Shown: in pieces, positions 1 through 11,023 of the stretch
Position numbering within the stretch: the first letter of the stretch is position 1
Layout: each line of letters opens with the position of its first letter
Assembly: GCA_027922465.2 (NCBI GenBank)
Contig: BQMF02000627.1
Coordinates: forward strand, 124,001 to 188,000
Source: Turritopsis dohrnii
Lineage: Eukaryota; Cnidaria; Hydrozoa; Anthoathecata; Oceaniidae
Direction of reading: 5' to 3'
DNA: 64,000 nt
Notes under the pieces: model-generated
Told to the model about the DNA's origin: nothing
Databases searched by the model: none
What the model saw: only the letters and a program-made list of their open reading frames with translations
Made by a program: the position numbers and the translations under genes

Positions 1-1276
1 TTTTTTGAAGAGACCATTTTCAAACATTTGGTCTATGAGAGTCGAAAAGCAAAAATCATTTATCAATAACTCCCAGTCCTCTTCAAAGCAAATGGACGTC
101 GTCATGTTCTGTGTAACGTTTGTGTATTCCAGGATTTTAATTTCAAAAGCAAAAATTCTTTGGATATTGGGAGATAACGTTTCTACCCATAAAGTTGTAA
201 TATTATGCTGACAATCGATTTGGGTGTCTGAGTGGTCTATCATAAATTTACAAGGTATATTTTCATCTTTTTCACAAACTTGTAAGAAGATATCAGGTGA
301 TTACTAGGATCTTCGATTGTGCATTTGTAAATAGAAAGCTTCGGGACAAATAGAAAAACTCAATTATGTTACCTGTACATCTATTCCTTTGCAACCCAAT
401 TGAAAGAAATGACACATGGTGTTAATGAGCGAGATTTGAAGAAGGAAAAACAAAACGAACAGCAATGTTTTCATATTTCTGATATTGTTCTATGATATGA
501 GATAAAAAAGGACGATATATTGATTTTGAACAGAAGGGCAACCATGATCACTTTTCTCTCAATTCAATTGGATAGAGAGTGAAATACAACAAGACATCAA
601 GACAGCAAATTGAAAGATAAGTCGATATTTTTAGTTTCCAGAGTAAGACGCCCTCCCGATAGCAAAACCAAATAAAGTGCATGAAGTGCATTATGGATTA
701 CAATCGCTTTTATCAAATTGGGTCAAATTGTTTACCTGTTTGTAAATAGTGTTTTTTTTTTTTTGCCAAATGTGTCCAGGATTCTGGAACTAATCGAATG
801 GTTAATGGATCTTACATAATTTTTGTTCTAAAAATAGATTATAGTGGTTATGGTATTTAAAAGAAACTTTTAATATCAACATCAGTTCGGAAAGCACCGC
901 AGTTACTAAATCTTTCTCAAAATTATTATTGTGTGTGGGTGTTGATGTTCATTCTCTGATCATATGAAGCTATTTGCTGTTCCTCCTACGCAGGGCTCTT
1001 AATAAGTAGCTACAATTTGATAGTAAATTTGGTTGGTAGCACCAAGATATCATTACTTTCTATCAGTTGACCAATTTTTTGAAATAGCACTGGAGTAACC
1101 AAGGTTATATTTCTATAGTAATTTAGACATAATTTTAATGATACTGATTTCAATTATGTTTTACCCAACAGATTATGATCGCAACAGAATATCAGGTGTG
1201 GAAATGTAATGTAGCTATTTTTGTTAATATATGTCTTTATCATTTGAAATTAGAAAGCTTTTATTATCTTTCAGGG

Positions 1277-1501
1277 TCACGTTTTGAATTCTGACATTGT
1301 TTCGCCATTGACTGGCTGCATACTGGCTTTAGGATAAAGTAGAAAAATAATATACGTATCTCTGGCTGTCATTAAACTACCAGTTGATAACCAGATGACA
1401 GAGTAGAAAGTCATTGTATTTGGAAACCCAGGGATTAAAAACTCGCAAAGGTCTAACATTTTTTTATTGTGAGTCAATGACGCACGTTTAAAATTCTGCA
1501 T
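1277..1501 (-). pseudogene. Possible terminal exon relic of a membrane protein
   Basis: This 74-codon minus-strand reading frame has a hydrophobic stretch in its middle (around LIPGFPNTMTFYSVIW and TYIIFLLYP) and no recognised motif. Part of it (FKRASLT) recurs at 42700-42740 in copy B, where the frame is cut by a nested transposon. It could be the last exon of another multi-spanning membrane protein, or simply conserved duplicated DNA. No splice acceptor or start convincingly anchors it, so I treat it as a relic. Confidence 0.25.
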
Positions 1502-1799
1502 AGAAATTTAGTTTATAGAACAATATAAAGTTAGTCCGAAATCGAAAGAACGATTCAAACAGCTCAGCCAGAATGAATCTCTGGATCAGTTAATCTGTAT
1601 ATCACTATTTTCTTGCATTTCTATGTGTACCAAACACGAATTTATTTTCTAATGAGATTTTCCTTCGGAACCAAGAAAATTTTATTTTTCCTGTTTTTAT
1701 AAAAACAAGAAGCCGCTTGGCTTGAAGACTTAATGACGTAACACAATGATGCATAATTTAGTTTCAAAAATACAACGTTGCCGAATTGCCAAATTATGT

Positions 1800-2575
1800 T
1801 CAAATCTAATAAAATGACTGGCAAATTCAAAATCAGCAACCTCTATTTGCACGTTGCAGTAATTTTTATGAATATTGCAGAACTTTCAAAGTTTGATCCA
1901 AATTTGGCCCAAATTACCCATATCTGGTCAAATCTGACAAAATGACTGACAAATTCGTAATCAGCACCTTCCAAATGTGATCGGCGCAAAATTATTTGAA
2001 ATTTGAAGAACTTTCCGAATTTTCCAAATTTGGTCCTAATTTGGTCTAAATTGGCCAATTTTAGTCAAACCTGGCAAAATAATTGTCAAATTCGAAATTA
2101 GCACGTTTCAAATGTGATCCGTGCAAAATTTCATGAAAATTGAAGAACTTTTGAAATTTGGTCCAAATTTGGCCTAAATTGTCCAATTTTAGTCAAACCT
2201 GGCAAAATCATTGTCAAATTCGAAATCAGCACCTTTCAGTTGTGATCCATGCAAAATTTCATGAAAATTGAAGAACTTTCGAAATTTGGTCCAAATTTTG
2301 CCTAAATTGGCCAATTTTAGTCAAACCTGACAAAATCATTGTCAAATTTGAAATCAGCACCTTTCAGTTGTAATCCGTGCAAAATTTCATGAAAATTGAA
2401 GGACTTTCGAAATTTGGTCCAAATTTGACCTAAATTGGCCAATTTTAGTCAAACCTGGCAAAATCATTGTCAAATTCGAAATCTGCACCTTTCAATTGTG
2501 CTCTGTGCAAATTTTCATGAAAATTGGTCAACTGCAAGTGATAATTTGACCAAATTGGCGAATTCGGCAACGATG
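1800..2575. repeat. 128-bp tandem repeat array, about 5-6 units
   Basis: The motif GAAGAACTTTC and neighbouring phrases recur at about 1877, 2005, 2142, 2270 and 2398, a spacing of 128 bp (137 once). Each unit has TTTAGTCAAACCTGGCAAAA, then CAAATTCGAAATCAGCACC, a variable TGTGATCC part and AAATTTCATGAAAATTGAAG. The edges are degenerate. The array is absent at the matching place in copy B. A single diverged unit lies in inverted orientation at 37085-37235. Confidence 0.85.
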
Positions 2576-2594
2576 TCATGTGAACACTGCACGA

Positions 2595-2695
2595 AAACTT
2601 TCATAACTTGGAGTAGTAGTAGTAGTATGAGGAGGAGAAACCACGGGTATTTTAAATACTTTACTCAACCACGGGTGTCCAAAAGTCAATTAAAA
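2595..2695. repeat. Dispersed repeat with TAG/GAG microsatellite
   Basis: The block CATAACTTGGAG, a run of TAG triplets, GAGGAGAAACCACGGG, TATTTTAAATACTTTACT and CACGGGTGTCC recurs at about 23190-23285 inside the 16.6-kb insertion. The two CACGGGT sites are direct copies. The element class is unknown. Confidence 0.7.
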
Positions 2696-4525
2696 TGCTT
2701 CCGAAAAGCTGAAAAGAAGTACTAACACTCTCAACAAACATCAGTGTGTATATTAGCCAGGAAGTGTCAATACTGACAAAAACTATTGGTTTGTGTATTC
2801 GCCATTTTCATTTTATCCGGAGTTGAAAACCAGCTTCGCACCTATGGCGCGCTGCAACTTATTTATATATAATAGTGACTTGTAAAAGAGCAAGTCAACT
2901 CATCTCATATAATCAAAATAATTGCGATTATGAATTACTTCCAGTTTTGCCCTAAGTGGGTCAAAATTGCTTCCAGTTTCGCAGGAATTGTAAAAAATTT
3001 ACTTCCAGGCGAGAAATTAATTTTCAATCAAATATGTAAGACTGAAATAAAATTCGTCAACAACGCATCGTTGGTTTCTTTATGTATTATAACACAAAAC
3101 AGAAATTATTTGAAGACTTCAACGATTATACAGGGGTGAACACAGCATTATTTTATAGATACGGCTCAACTGTTGGGATTCCAATAAGAGTTCCGATTCA
3201 TTACCTATTTTTTTATCGGAATGACCCGATTTACGGACAAATACTTTCTGAAAATGGGGGCGTTAGGAGACCATCGTTCATTTCTCCTGCTAGAACACCA
3301 AAATTAGCCAACATTAAATATTTTAACCATAGGTGCATAAGAATAGAACACATTTATTTGAGATTTACACAGCATATAACTGTATTGTTATATTAAAAGT
3401 CTAATGTACAACTTAAGTACAGTTTTTGTATAAACTCTTGGTGATATTCTAAGTTATAATTTTGCGCCCTCAATGTTGTTTTCGTATCTAAAACATGTAA
3501 GTAATACTCCTCTTCTAGATATCTCCTATATCCAAACCACGTCTACAATAAGTGATCCAAGGTTATTTCCATTGAATTCTGCCTGCACAGGAACAAAATG
3601 AACAGAGCATAAGGATCTTTTCAACATACATTTCTTAGACAAAAGATGATTTCCCAAAAAAAGAGTATTTAGGGAATTTCACAACAAACAGAAAGAACAG
3701 AATAAGCATCTAGGTATTTGAACTGAAATGATCATCCATCTGTTTTGAATCAAGAAATATCATTACTTTGGACGCTTATTTCAAGTGTTGATGTGAATTT
3801 TTTAATGATTTTTTAAGGAAGAAATCACAGAAGAAAGAAAGGAAGAAATCATCGGTATATTTTTAATTTTTTGGTAATGTAGTATTTAGAAAGCCTAAAC
3901 GAAGGTCTTTATTCATAATCCCCAAGTGTCAGGGGTGGTTGATGAGGGAGGTTAACCTGCAGTTTCTTTAGGATAAACTCTATTTTTAAACGCAAACATG
4001 CTGATGTATATCATTGGTTAATATAAAAGTTTTCATAATGTGATGCAGGTTGAAAATGGTTTTCGTCTCCTGATGAGCGACTGGTTTATTAAACCCGGTA
4101 TTTCTGTCACTCAAACAACCTCTATTTTCTCTTTGTAATACACTGTTATTTAACGGCTTTTTTCATTGCAGATTTTTTCGAAATTTACCACAGTGAGTTG
4201 TAAGGAGATCGTAAATAAGCCCGTCACCTTATCTCAAATAATCGAAGTCTTTCCGATTTTTAAATACTTCCAGTCTTGCATGAACTGGGTCAAATTTGCT
4301 TCCCGATTTGCACGAATTATAAAAAAATTACTTCCAGGCGGCAAATTTATTTTCCATCAAATAATGGAAGATTAAAATGCAATTTCTAAACTACACATCG
4401 TTGGTTTCTTAAAGTATTATAAGAGAAGTCCGTAATTATTTAAAGGTTTTAACGATTATAATAGAGCTTTTAGAGTTCGAAACTTAAAACAAAAACAATT
4501 TTGTCTTCCGGGGAAAAATGTATGC

Positions 4526-4537
4526 TATATATATAGG
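4526..4537 (+). promoter_or_regulatory. TATA box of the cationic peptide gene
   Basis: TATATATATAGG lies 91 bp before the start codon, followed by the conserved GATGGGG segment and an ACATCAGTTGTT region where the transcript may begin. The same box and context occur at 44655-44664 (copy B) and at 7140-7149, where a promoter fragment is fused into the receptor pseudogene. The position fits a core promoter with a 5' UTR of about 60 nt; the transcription start is inferred. Confidence 0.65.
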
Positions 4538-4616
4538 ATGGGGGAATTTGTTTAACATCAGTTGTTTCATTCGTCGTGTAATTGCTGCAGATCATTAGCT
4601 AAGCAGAACTAGAGCC

Positions 4617-5962
4617 ATGAAGTTGTTGGTGTTTCTTTGCATCATATATGCTGTTTATGCAGGTATGTGTTATTGTGATGGAGGGCTTGATGATTAAAGT
4701 ATTCTAATATGGTATTTTTTTTCAAAACCAGTCTTTTATTATAAGATGGTTTCAAATTTTCAGTTATACATTGTTTAGATGTGCAAAATTCCGAAGTTGA
4801 TGAGCAGTTGTTGAATGAAGTTCAGAATCAACTTGGTAACGATCAATTATTAAAGTCTAGCTTTTGAAACTTTAGGATTCAAATCTTAATCGTAATGCAG
4901 AAATTTTCCATTCCAAAGGCCATGTTCTCATATCAAAATCTGTTTGATGTCTTTAGATGTGAAAGAACTTCATGAAAGTGGTTTAGAGAATTATCGTGAG
5001 TTCATTTGTGTACTTTAAATCCCAACAACAATAACTCATTATAAATATGATTATTTGTATGAATTGTTTTTTCTTTTTTTAGTTTCCGATGAATTAGAGT
5101 TAGACGATGATGACTATGACTATTTGGATAACATCAGTATGTTTTAGTTTCTTGAATTGTCATACATGTGTTAAGGGTCAACCTTGCGATATTTCTCGTT
5201 AGTATGAGATATAACAATTGAGCTATTTGTATGTATTTTTGTTCCGTTTTAAGCAATCCAGAATCAGTTTAATCTGTTTGCATTCTTTTTTTTGTGGAAA
5301 ACAACTTCCCTTCAAAATTGTTTTAACAGATATCTAAAACTGCTCTCTTAAAAATAATCATCCGCTTGCAAATAACTTTTATCTAGTTCAATTAAGTATG
5401 AATGGTAAGAATAATGAGAAAAAGATCTGTTGCTCCACTAGGCAAGACTTATGTTGCCATAAATGTTGTGCATGTTAAGCTTTATGGTGAAATAGCTATA
5501 CAGAGGATTGATGCAAAACACAAGAATATCAAATTTCATAATGTAATTACATATAAAGATTACGATGTCCACATTAATCTCATTTAACGTCACATAATTA
5601 CGGATGCATTTCCAAAGTACTTGACATAAAAAGTGTTGAAAGATTGAATCGCCAATTAATAATTTCGTTCTGTTTTTGGTTACGATTTAACATTCATCAT
5701 TGATTTATTTGAAAAGTTGAAGTGACCTATCCTGTATGTGATATTCATTATTTTTAGATTCGCTCATAACATTTTGTAAACTTTTTCCATAGGAACTGGA
5801 CATGACCCATGGGTTAGATTTCCAAGGATTCGATTTCCAAGAATTCGTTTACCAAGAATTCGATTTCCATCAGTTATCAAAGGTGTTCTCGGTGCGTGTG
5901 CTAAGCGCCCACTATTATGTAAAACGATCGGAACCAAAATTGCCATTGCTGCTGGGAAATAA
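4617..5962 (+). CDS. Secreted precursor of a cationic Pro/Arg-repeat two-cysteine peptide (antimicrobial-peptide-like)
   Basis: Five exons join in one frame, every intron in phase 1: 4617-4662, 4779-4835, 4957-4995, 5083-5136 and 5793-5962, giving 121 residues. Residues 1-15 (MKLLVFLCIIYAVYA) look like a signal peptide. Residues 16-65 are strongly acidic and end in a DDDDYDYLD stretch. Residues 66-121 carry 9 Arg, 5 Lys and one Asp. They include the block RFPRIRFPRIRLPRIRFP (three PRIR units), then a hydrophobic segment with CAKRPLLC, probably a disulfide loop, and end IAIAAGK. Signal plus acidic propiece plus cationic tail is the layout of many animal antimicrobial peptide precursors (arminins of Hydra, for example), and the Pro/Arg block resembles proline-rich antimicrobial peptides. 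I recognise no exact family, so the function is inferred. A neuropeptide precursor is less likely because there are no amidation signals or repeated dibasic sites. An alternative acceptor near 5759 would stop early. Confidence 0.75.
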
Positions 5963-6436
5963 CTTTCCTTCTGCTGATCACAATGATATATTTTATTGTA
6001 AGATGTTGTTTTGGGACTCATTTTAATCATTGTAGATCATGCTGTAGTTGTGAAATATCGTCAACAGATATAATGTCTTGTGTTTTTTTAACATTTGAGA
6101 AATTTATAAAATGTGTTGCTATAATCTTCATATCCACTTATATCTATATACCTTTCCTGATATTGTAACGAAAGTGAAAAACTCTATAATCTAAATGTTT
6201 TAATTGCATACAAAGTATTAGGTTATTAGCTGCTTACTTCAATCATCTTTGGGTATCCCTGATCTTTCAACCATTTTTATATCGTCAACACAGTTATTCT
6301 GCAGATGAGTTTGGACTAGTTCTAAGTAACCTTGAATGCAATATTTGTTTGTAAAAGTCAGAGATATCATTAGTTCTATACATATAAATCAAGGAATTTA
6401 GAAAGGCATTTGCATACGTTGAAAACAGTATCCATC

Positions 6437-7074
6437 CAATACTTATATTTATAAAGGAAATTGTAAGTAAAAACATGATTTTACTATAAAGCTATGACTG
6501 TGAATCCAACATGTCCCTTTACCATTGGCACTGCTCCATATTTCTCAGCTGTAAAGTCCTTCTTAAAGTTTTTATACCTACCTGCCAGATTCATGTGCTT
6601 TTTGGGACACAAAAACTTTTTGGCAAACAATTTCTTTAGTATGAATGAATTTAAAGAATCTATTGCCACATTATCGTCGAGATTAAGCGCTTCAAAATCT
6701 TTACTTATGAAGCGTGTCAGAGTCAGGCAAATTGAGAAAGAGGTCCATAGAACTAAATTACGGCAATACGGCAATACGGTCAAAACTGTTAGTTATAACT
6801 CGTATCATCATTGATCAAAAGGAGCCGATTTTAGAGCCGTAAAGAGGAACAATACAGCAGTGGGATTTGAAGTTATAGCTTACCAAAAATGGGTTAATGC
6901 ATGAAAACATGCTGACAGATTTTCAAACGACGGCAGTATAAAGTAATTATGACGGAGTAAAGATAAGACAACGGAACAAAGAAGCATTGTGTAGATCATT
7001 TAGTAATCATTCTCTTGACAAATTTTACTACGGCTTGGGCCGTATGAGCCGCACACTGCGTCCGCTCCTGTTAT
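6437..7074. other. Unmatched insert inside the receptor pseudogene
   Basis: The sequence has no counterpart in copy B. It is open on both strands near 6484-6814 (about 100 codons each way), but neither translation shows a motif I know. It may be foreign mobile DNA or filler from the rearrangement. Confidence 0.4.
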
Positions 7075-7195
7075 AAAAGGTCTTTTAGAATTCGAAATTT
7101 AAAACGGAATGAATTTTGTCTTCCGAGAAAAATATATGCTATATATAGGTTGGGAAAATTAGTTTTCACATCAGTTGTTCCTTTTATCTTGTCAC
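7075..7195 (+). repeat. Third copy of the peptide-gene promoter, fused to receptor sequence
   Basis: The run from AGGTCTTTTAGAATTCGAAA through TATATATAGG to CATCAGTTGTTCCTTT matches 4462-4575 and 44590-44700. It breaks off before the start codon and continues directly into receptor sequence (CACGAGATCAAAATA matches copy B at 46821). This is a recombination junction, not a second gene. Confidence 0.75.
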
Positions 7196-8360
7196 GAGAT
7201 CAAAATAACTATTGCTCCTGATTTCATTGGAAATGTGCTGAGAAATACTTTATCGAGGATGAAATTCTAACATGAGTCTGTATCCATGCAAGCATGTATA
7301 TTTTGTGTGGTAGGACAATTGTCCCTAAGAATAAATCGCTAATTCCCAAACAAAAAAATAATTTTCCAGTAAGCTTCGTGTGTTGATTCGTCTTGTACTG
7401 AGCGTATGTCATTGTCAGATTTATAGTTATAATGAGCACCATCATTATCGAAGAAGCGGTGATTAATGGATGTATATACCCTCCTTGAACAACCACGTAC
7501 TAATCTGGTAAACACCAATCTCCAGATTGTGACGATATGCTACTATTATTCGGCATTTTAAACTGAATTTTCAGATGCTCCAAACATCAGGAAAATGATG
7601 TAGTTATTTGATATATATTCAAATCCGTTGCTACATTTTTACTTTTTTTCGGTTCAGAACTTTAGCTCGATTAATAAAATATACTAAAACGTATTCCGGA
7701 CTTGAATATACATCGTGAGATATTTATAATAAAAAGCAATCTATATGATGTAAAAGTCTTTGAATACATCCGACAGAATGTTGAAGTAATTTCTGTTCGA
7801 GCTACTTCTTGCTCGCCCTGATAATTAGTTAATATCAAAATATATTGTTAATATTTTGTTTGTTATGATGCCGCTGGCATTAAAGATTAATGTTGCCTTT
7901 ACTGTGTTCAATTCTAAGTGATATCAATTGTAATTGATATAAGGCCCAACATATGGTTGGTTGTAAAAAGTTTTCATATGAAAGTTATATTTTATTCCTT
8001 AAAAATAATATAGGAGCAATAAAAAGGCAGAAAATTGACCTACTTCAAGTTGTAAGCAAAAGAACGTACGATATTAAGTGGGCTACCGAGAGTCCGTCCA
8101 GGTTGAGATGGGAAAGCATCTTCCTTGATTGAAAAATAGAATGATGATTTTAGGCATTACGCTATTATCTATGAAGTTGTAAATCAAAGTAAACTGCACG
8201 GTTGCAATTGAATAATTGATCATCAATGCCAGTAATACGGTTTCATCTTCCTATGCATTTCAATATATTGTCGAATATGTCCAGGATAATGTTAATGACA
8301 TCAGAGCAATATTTTCTGGATAATTTATTCATGATTATAAATGAGATGCCCTTGTAGGCT

Positions 8361-9379
8361 TACGGATTTCTGCAAATTTAGTTGAAGTATAAAAAAGAAA
8401 GACTACATTTCCAACGAAAACGTTCGGCAGGGAAAACATGATTTTTTGTCCGAAGTTTTGATTTTTCCGAAAGTCTTTAGAAATGTAAGTGCTTTCTTAG
8501 AAATATTTTTTGGGTTGACTTTGCTAATCAAATACTTACATTTTCCCGACAAACCCAATCTTTTATGAATCCCAAAACTGCTCAGTACTCGTTTAAAAGC
8601 GTTCTAGAGTGTCTTGCATCATGATTGAATCTACGACATGAGTTAGGGTCTCAAGGTATTGCAGTGTGTATGATTCAGAGTACAGATCAGAAGCAGTCAG
8701 TAGAGGCCCTTCTGTAAAAGGCTGTTCTGCTCGCATACGTAAAGTTGAATACATTAATGAAGTCTCAAGCGATTTCTATTGCAGTGTGTTTTTTTTTACT
8801 CTTTTATCAAACAAACACGGGCGGTGATGTTTGATCGCCGACATCTCGGTAACGGTTACTGTATTTTTCAGATCAGTTGGATGTACTTTCTTAGCATCGT
8901 TCCATGATTAAAATTGTTGTAGCCATTTTTTGAGACGTTATTTTTAAAATCAAAAGACGTAAAATATTTTACACAAGATGCAATTTATTTTAGAGAGTGA
9001 AAATAGCGGATGCACAGCGCGTATATTTTATTTTTTATGGGTTTCAGATCTTCCAAGTAAAACGATTTTTTTTGTTCTACGCCCCAGTGTTTTATCTAGG
9101 TTGTGTCTGTTAAAGCGGGTCTTTAAAATCAGTGGAACCATTGCATTGCCTCCTAAATTAGACTCGAAGTTATTTGGAAAACATCTTTAAAACATCTAAG
9201 AAAATAACTGGTAGTTTTATGGTCCGCGTTATTGACGAAGTGGTGACTACAACACTAACGCACTTTCTGTTTGTCATTTTGTAAATTAATTTTTCGACAC
9301 CATTTTTGAGACGTCATTTTCAAGAATTAAAATCCGTAAAAAGTTTTTACACGGTTTACTCAGCCACTGCTTTTCAGGG
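8361..9379. other. Non-coding spacer between copies A and C
   Basis: AT-rich with no supported gene. A segment around 8925-8990 (TTTTGAGACGT, then AAAATCAAAAGACGTAAA) recurs in diverged form at 9300-9360, a local duplication. A short open frame at 8978-9190 shows no domain. Confidence 0.4.
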
Positions 9380-10053
9380 ATAGTTAAAAATGTTTTGGAA
9401 AGTTGCCCAATACCTCATTCTTATTTCTATTTTGTTTGATATAATAAAACTTACTTTGTTTCCAAAACACACAACATAGACTGAAATAATATTCCCAGTA
9501 CAAATCTTTTTGCGTAACCTCAGCCCCTATGTTACTTTCATTTGTAGTGTATTCGGTAACTGTAACTGCTAGATGCAAACTGGAGCACAGAATAGCCACC
9601 GTTGCGGTCGCAAAACTTAAGATTAAAAGCTGGAAATTTTAATATACTAAATAGCAATTGAGCACGTATAACAATAAAAGTCAGATCAAATTCGAAGCAA
9701 CAATTCAAACGGCTCAGATAAATGAATCTTTAGATCAATTAATCAATCACAGCATTAATTGTTTAATCAATTTAACGATGAAACATCAAACTGAATCCTG
9801 AGGTTGAGAATGTAATGATTTGACCTATATTCAAATCAGTTGCTTCTTCTACTTCTTTATTTGTTCAAACTTTCTACTCCAATAACTCGAAGATACTGTG
9901 TTTAAAAGTTATACTATGCTTCAATATACATCAAGACAACATAATATAGTATACTCGAAAAGTAATCCATGCTGTGTTTATGTATTCCGTGTTATGTTAA
10001 GTAGTCATTTTGTGGAGTCGTTTGCGCATATTTTGTGTCCCGTGAGGTGCATA
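9380..10053 (+). repeat. Duplication unit copy C, left part
   Basis: The block from about 9670 (AACAATTCAAACGGCTCAG) matches 1553 and 42790. From about 9815 it matches the tail region after the receptor (7600 and 47240). The peptide and receptor genes are missing, so the unit is deleted internally. It is interrupted at 10053 by the 16.6-kb insertion and resumes at 26704. Confidence 0.75.
10020..10053 (+). repeat. Last part of a tandem unit at the insertion point (left)
   Basis: GTTTGCGCATATTTTGTGTC and the following GTGCATA match GTTTGCACATATTTCGTGTC at 26758-26796 on the far side of the insertion. The unit ends in TA, the duplicated target site. Confidence 0.8.
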
Positions 10054-10079
10054 CAGTGTGTCCACGAGAAAGTGGGCAC
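10054..10079 (+). repeat. Left terminal inverted repeat (26 bp)
   Basis: Perfect inverted match to 26676-26701. Preceded by TA at 10052-10053. Confidence 0.95.
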
Positions 10080-10443
10080 CTAACTTTCAAAAAGTATTAT
10101 CTTATGTTTTTCGTGCTTGTTTTTTTCAATTTTTATATTAACAAAAAGGACATTTTTTGCTCTTTCTAAATATATGACCTTTTTCATAGAAAAATTAATT
10201 TTTAGGAAAATATAATCGATTTTACCATGAAACCATGACATTAAGTCAATAATGATCAATTAACGCTTGCTTGAATAGGTGTTAACTACTCGAGTAACAT
10301 GGGAAATAATAAAAAGCTAAAACATTGTGTTAAAGCTGCATTTATACATGGAAAACTTTAACGTTTTTACAAGCTTTAAACATGAAAGTTTGATTTCTAA
10401 AACTCTTTTAAAAAGATTTAAAAACTTTTACAAAAAACTACTT

Positions 10444-10731
10444 TTAACTACATTCAACGTGTGATCCATTCCTCTGGATGCAAAGCTCCACTCTGTTTCT
10501 CATTTCTGTGAATGAGCGTCTTATCATCGCTTGGTGTTGTCCTAGCACATTCAATTCGTCAACTACTCTCCTCCTCAGTTCTCCTAAACTGTCCGGTGGG
10601 GTAGCAAAAACGTTTTCCTTCAGGTAACCCCAAAGGAAAACGTCCAATGGGGTCAAATCAGGAGAACGCGCTGGCCATTCTGTTGGGTGATGAAGTGCTA
10701 CCACACGATTTTGGAATCTTGCTTGTTTCAA
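10444..10731 (-). pseudogene. Mariner-type transposase, C-terminal part
   Basis: The translation has the hallmark WPARSPDLTPLDVFLWGYLK of mariner-like transposases (third catalytic Asp region), then a helical C-terminal tail ending at 10444. Sequence upstream in the same frame is open for a few more residues (NGRTREIRRL) and then runs straight into the N-terminal part at 10757-11023. About 150 residues of the usual protein, including the first two catalytic Asp residues, are absent. The left terminal repeat lies about 365 bp downstream. Confidence 0.85.
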
Positions 10732-10756
10732 GCGACGAATTTCACGGGTCCGCCCA

Positions 10757-11023
10757 TTAACACTGCGATTGTACTAACAGTTGTCTCACCTGTTGAATGT
10801 TTTGTTGTGTTCTGACGGTTTTTCTTCTGCCACTCCTACCTTTATTCAGATTAAGGCTTGTCCCGTGATCATTATATTTTTTGACGTTCCTTTGAATCGT
10901 GCTTTTTGATGGTGGATTTTTACAAGGAAACTGTTGTCTAAAAGCCGCAATAACAGCTACATAACTTTTTGTCTCATGAAACTTTCTCACAACAAAAGTT
11001 CGCTGCTGCACTGTTAACTGCAT
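10757..11023 (-). pseudogene. Mariner-type transposase, N-terminal DNA-binding part
   Basis: The 88 codons start at a good ATG (MQLTVQQRTFVVRKFHET) and include PPSKSTIQRNVKKYNDHGTS and LNLNKGRSGRRKT. This is the helix-turn-helix (DUF4817-like) region typical of a mariner subfamily common in invertebrates. The frame stops where the deletion joins it to the C-terminal part, in another frame. It may still encode a DNA-binding fragment but cannot catalyse transposition. Confidence 0.85.

Larger units (their letters stand above)
6294..7556 (-). pseudogene. Broken class-A-like GPCR (copy A)
   Basis: This is the counterpart of the intact receptor at 46282-47184. The N-terminal part (7196-7556) covers TM1 and TM2, but codon 19 is TAG where copy B has TTG, and the frame shifts near the TM3 side. 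The C-terminal part (about 6310-6436) matches TM7 and the tail (FYKQIL). Everything from TM3 to TM6 is missing. In its place lie about 640 bp of unmatched sequence and, at 7075-7195, a fragment of the peptide-gene promoter. The stop codon and the rearrangement make a functional receptor very unlikely. Confidence 0.8.
1..8360 (+). repeat. Segmental duplication unit, copy A
   Basis: Most of this interval can be matched by eye, with substitutions and indels, to 39930-48330 in the same orientation. Anchors include the start (CAAACATTTRGTCTATRAGAG type), the block near 890-960, the peptide-gene exons at 4617-5962, the GPCR pieces at 6294-7556 and the 7600-8300 tail. The left edge runs off the window. 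Copy A has a 128-bp tandem array at 1800-2575 and duplicated upstream blocks (2895-3140 resembles 4205-4470) that copy B lacks or has in another order. The homology is seen directly; identity was not computed. Confidence 0.85.

Noticed and set aside
5764..6030. Minus-strand frame with repeated RILGK/RILGN units
   Set aside because: It is the antisense of the PRIR-coding exon of the peptide gene; the plus-strand frame has matching splice sites and phase.
9898..10083. 61-codon frame crossing the left terminal repeat
   Set aside because: It spans the insertion junction and has no domain.
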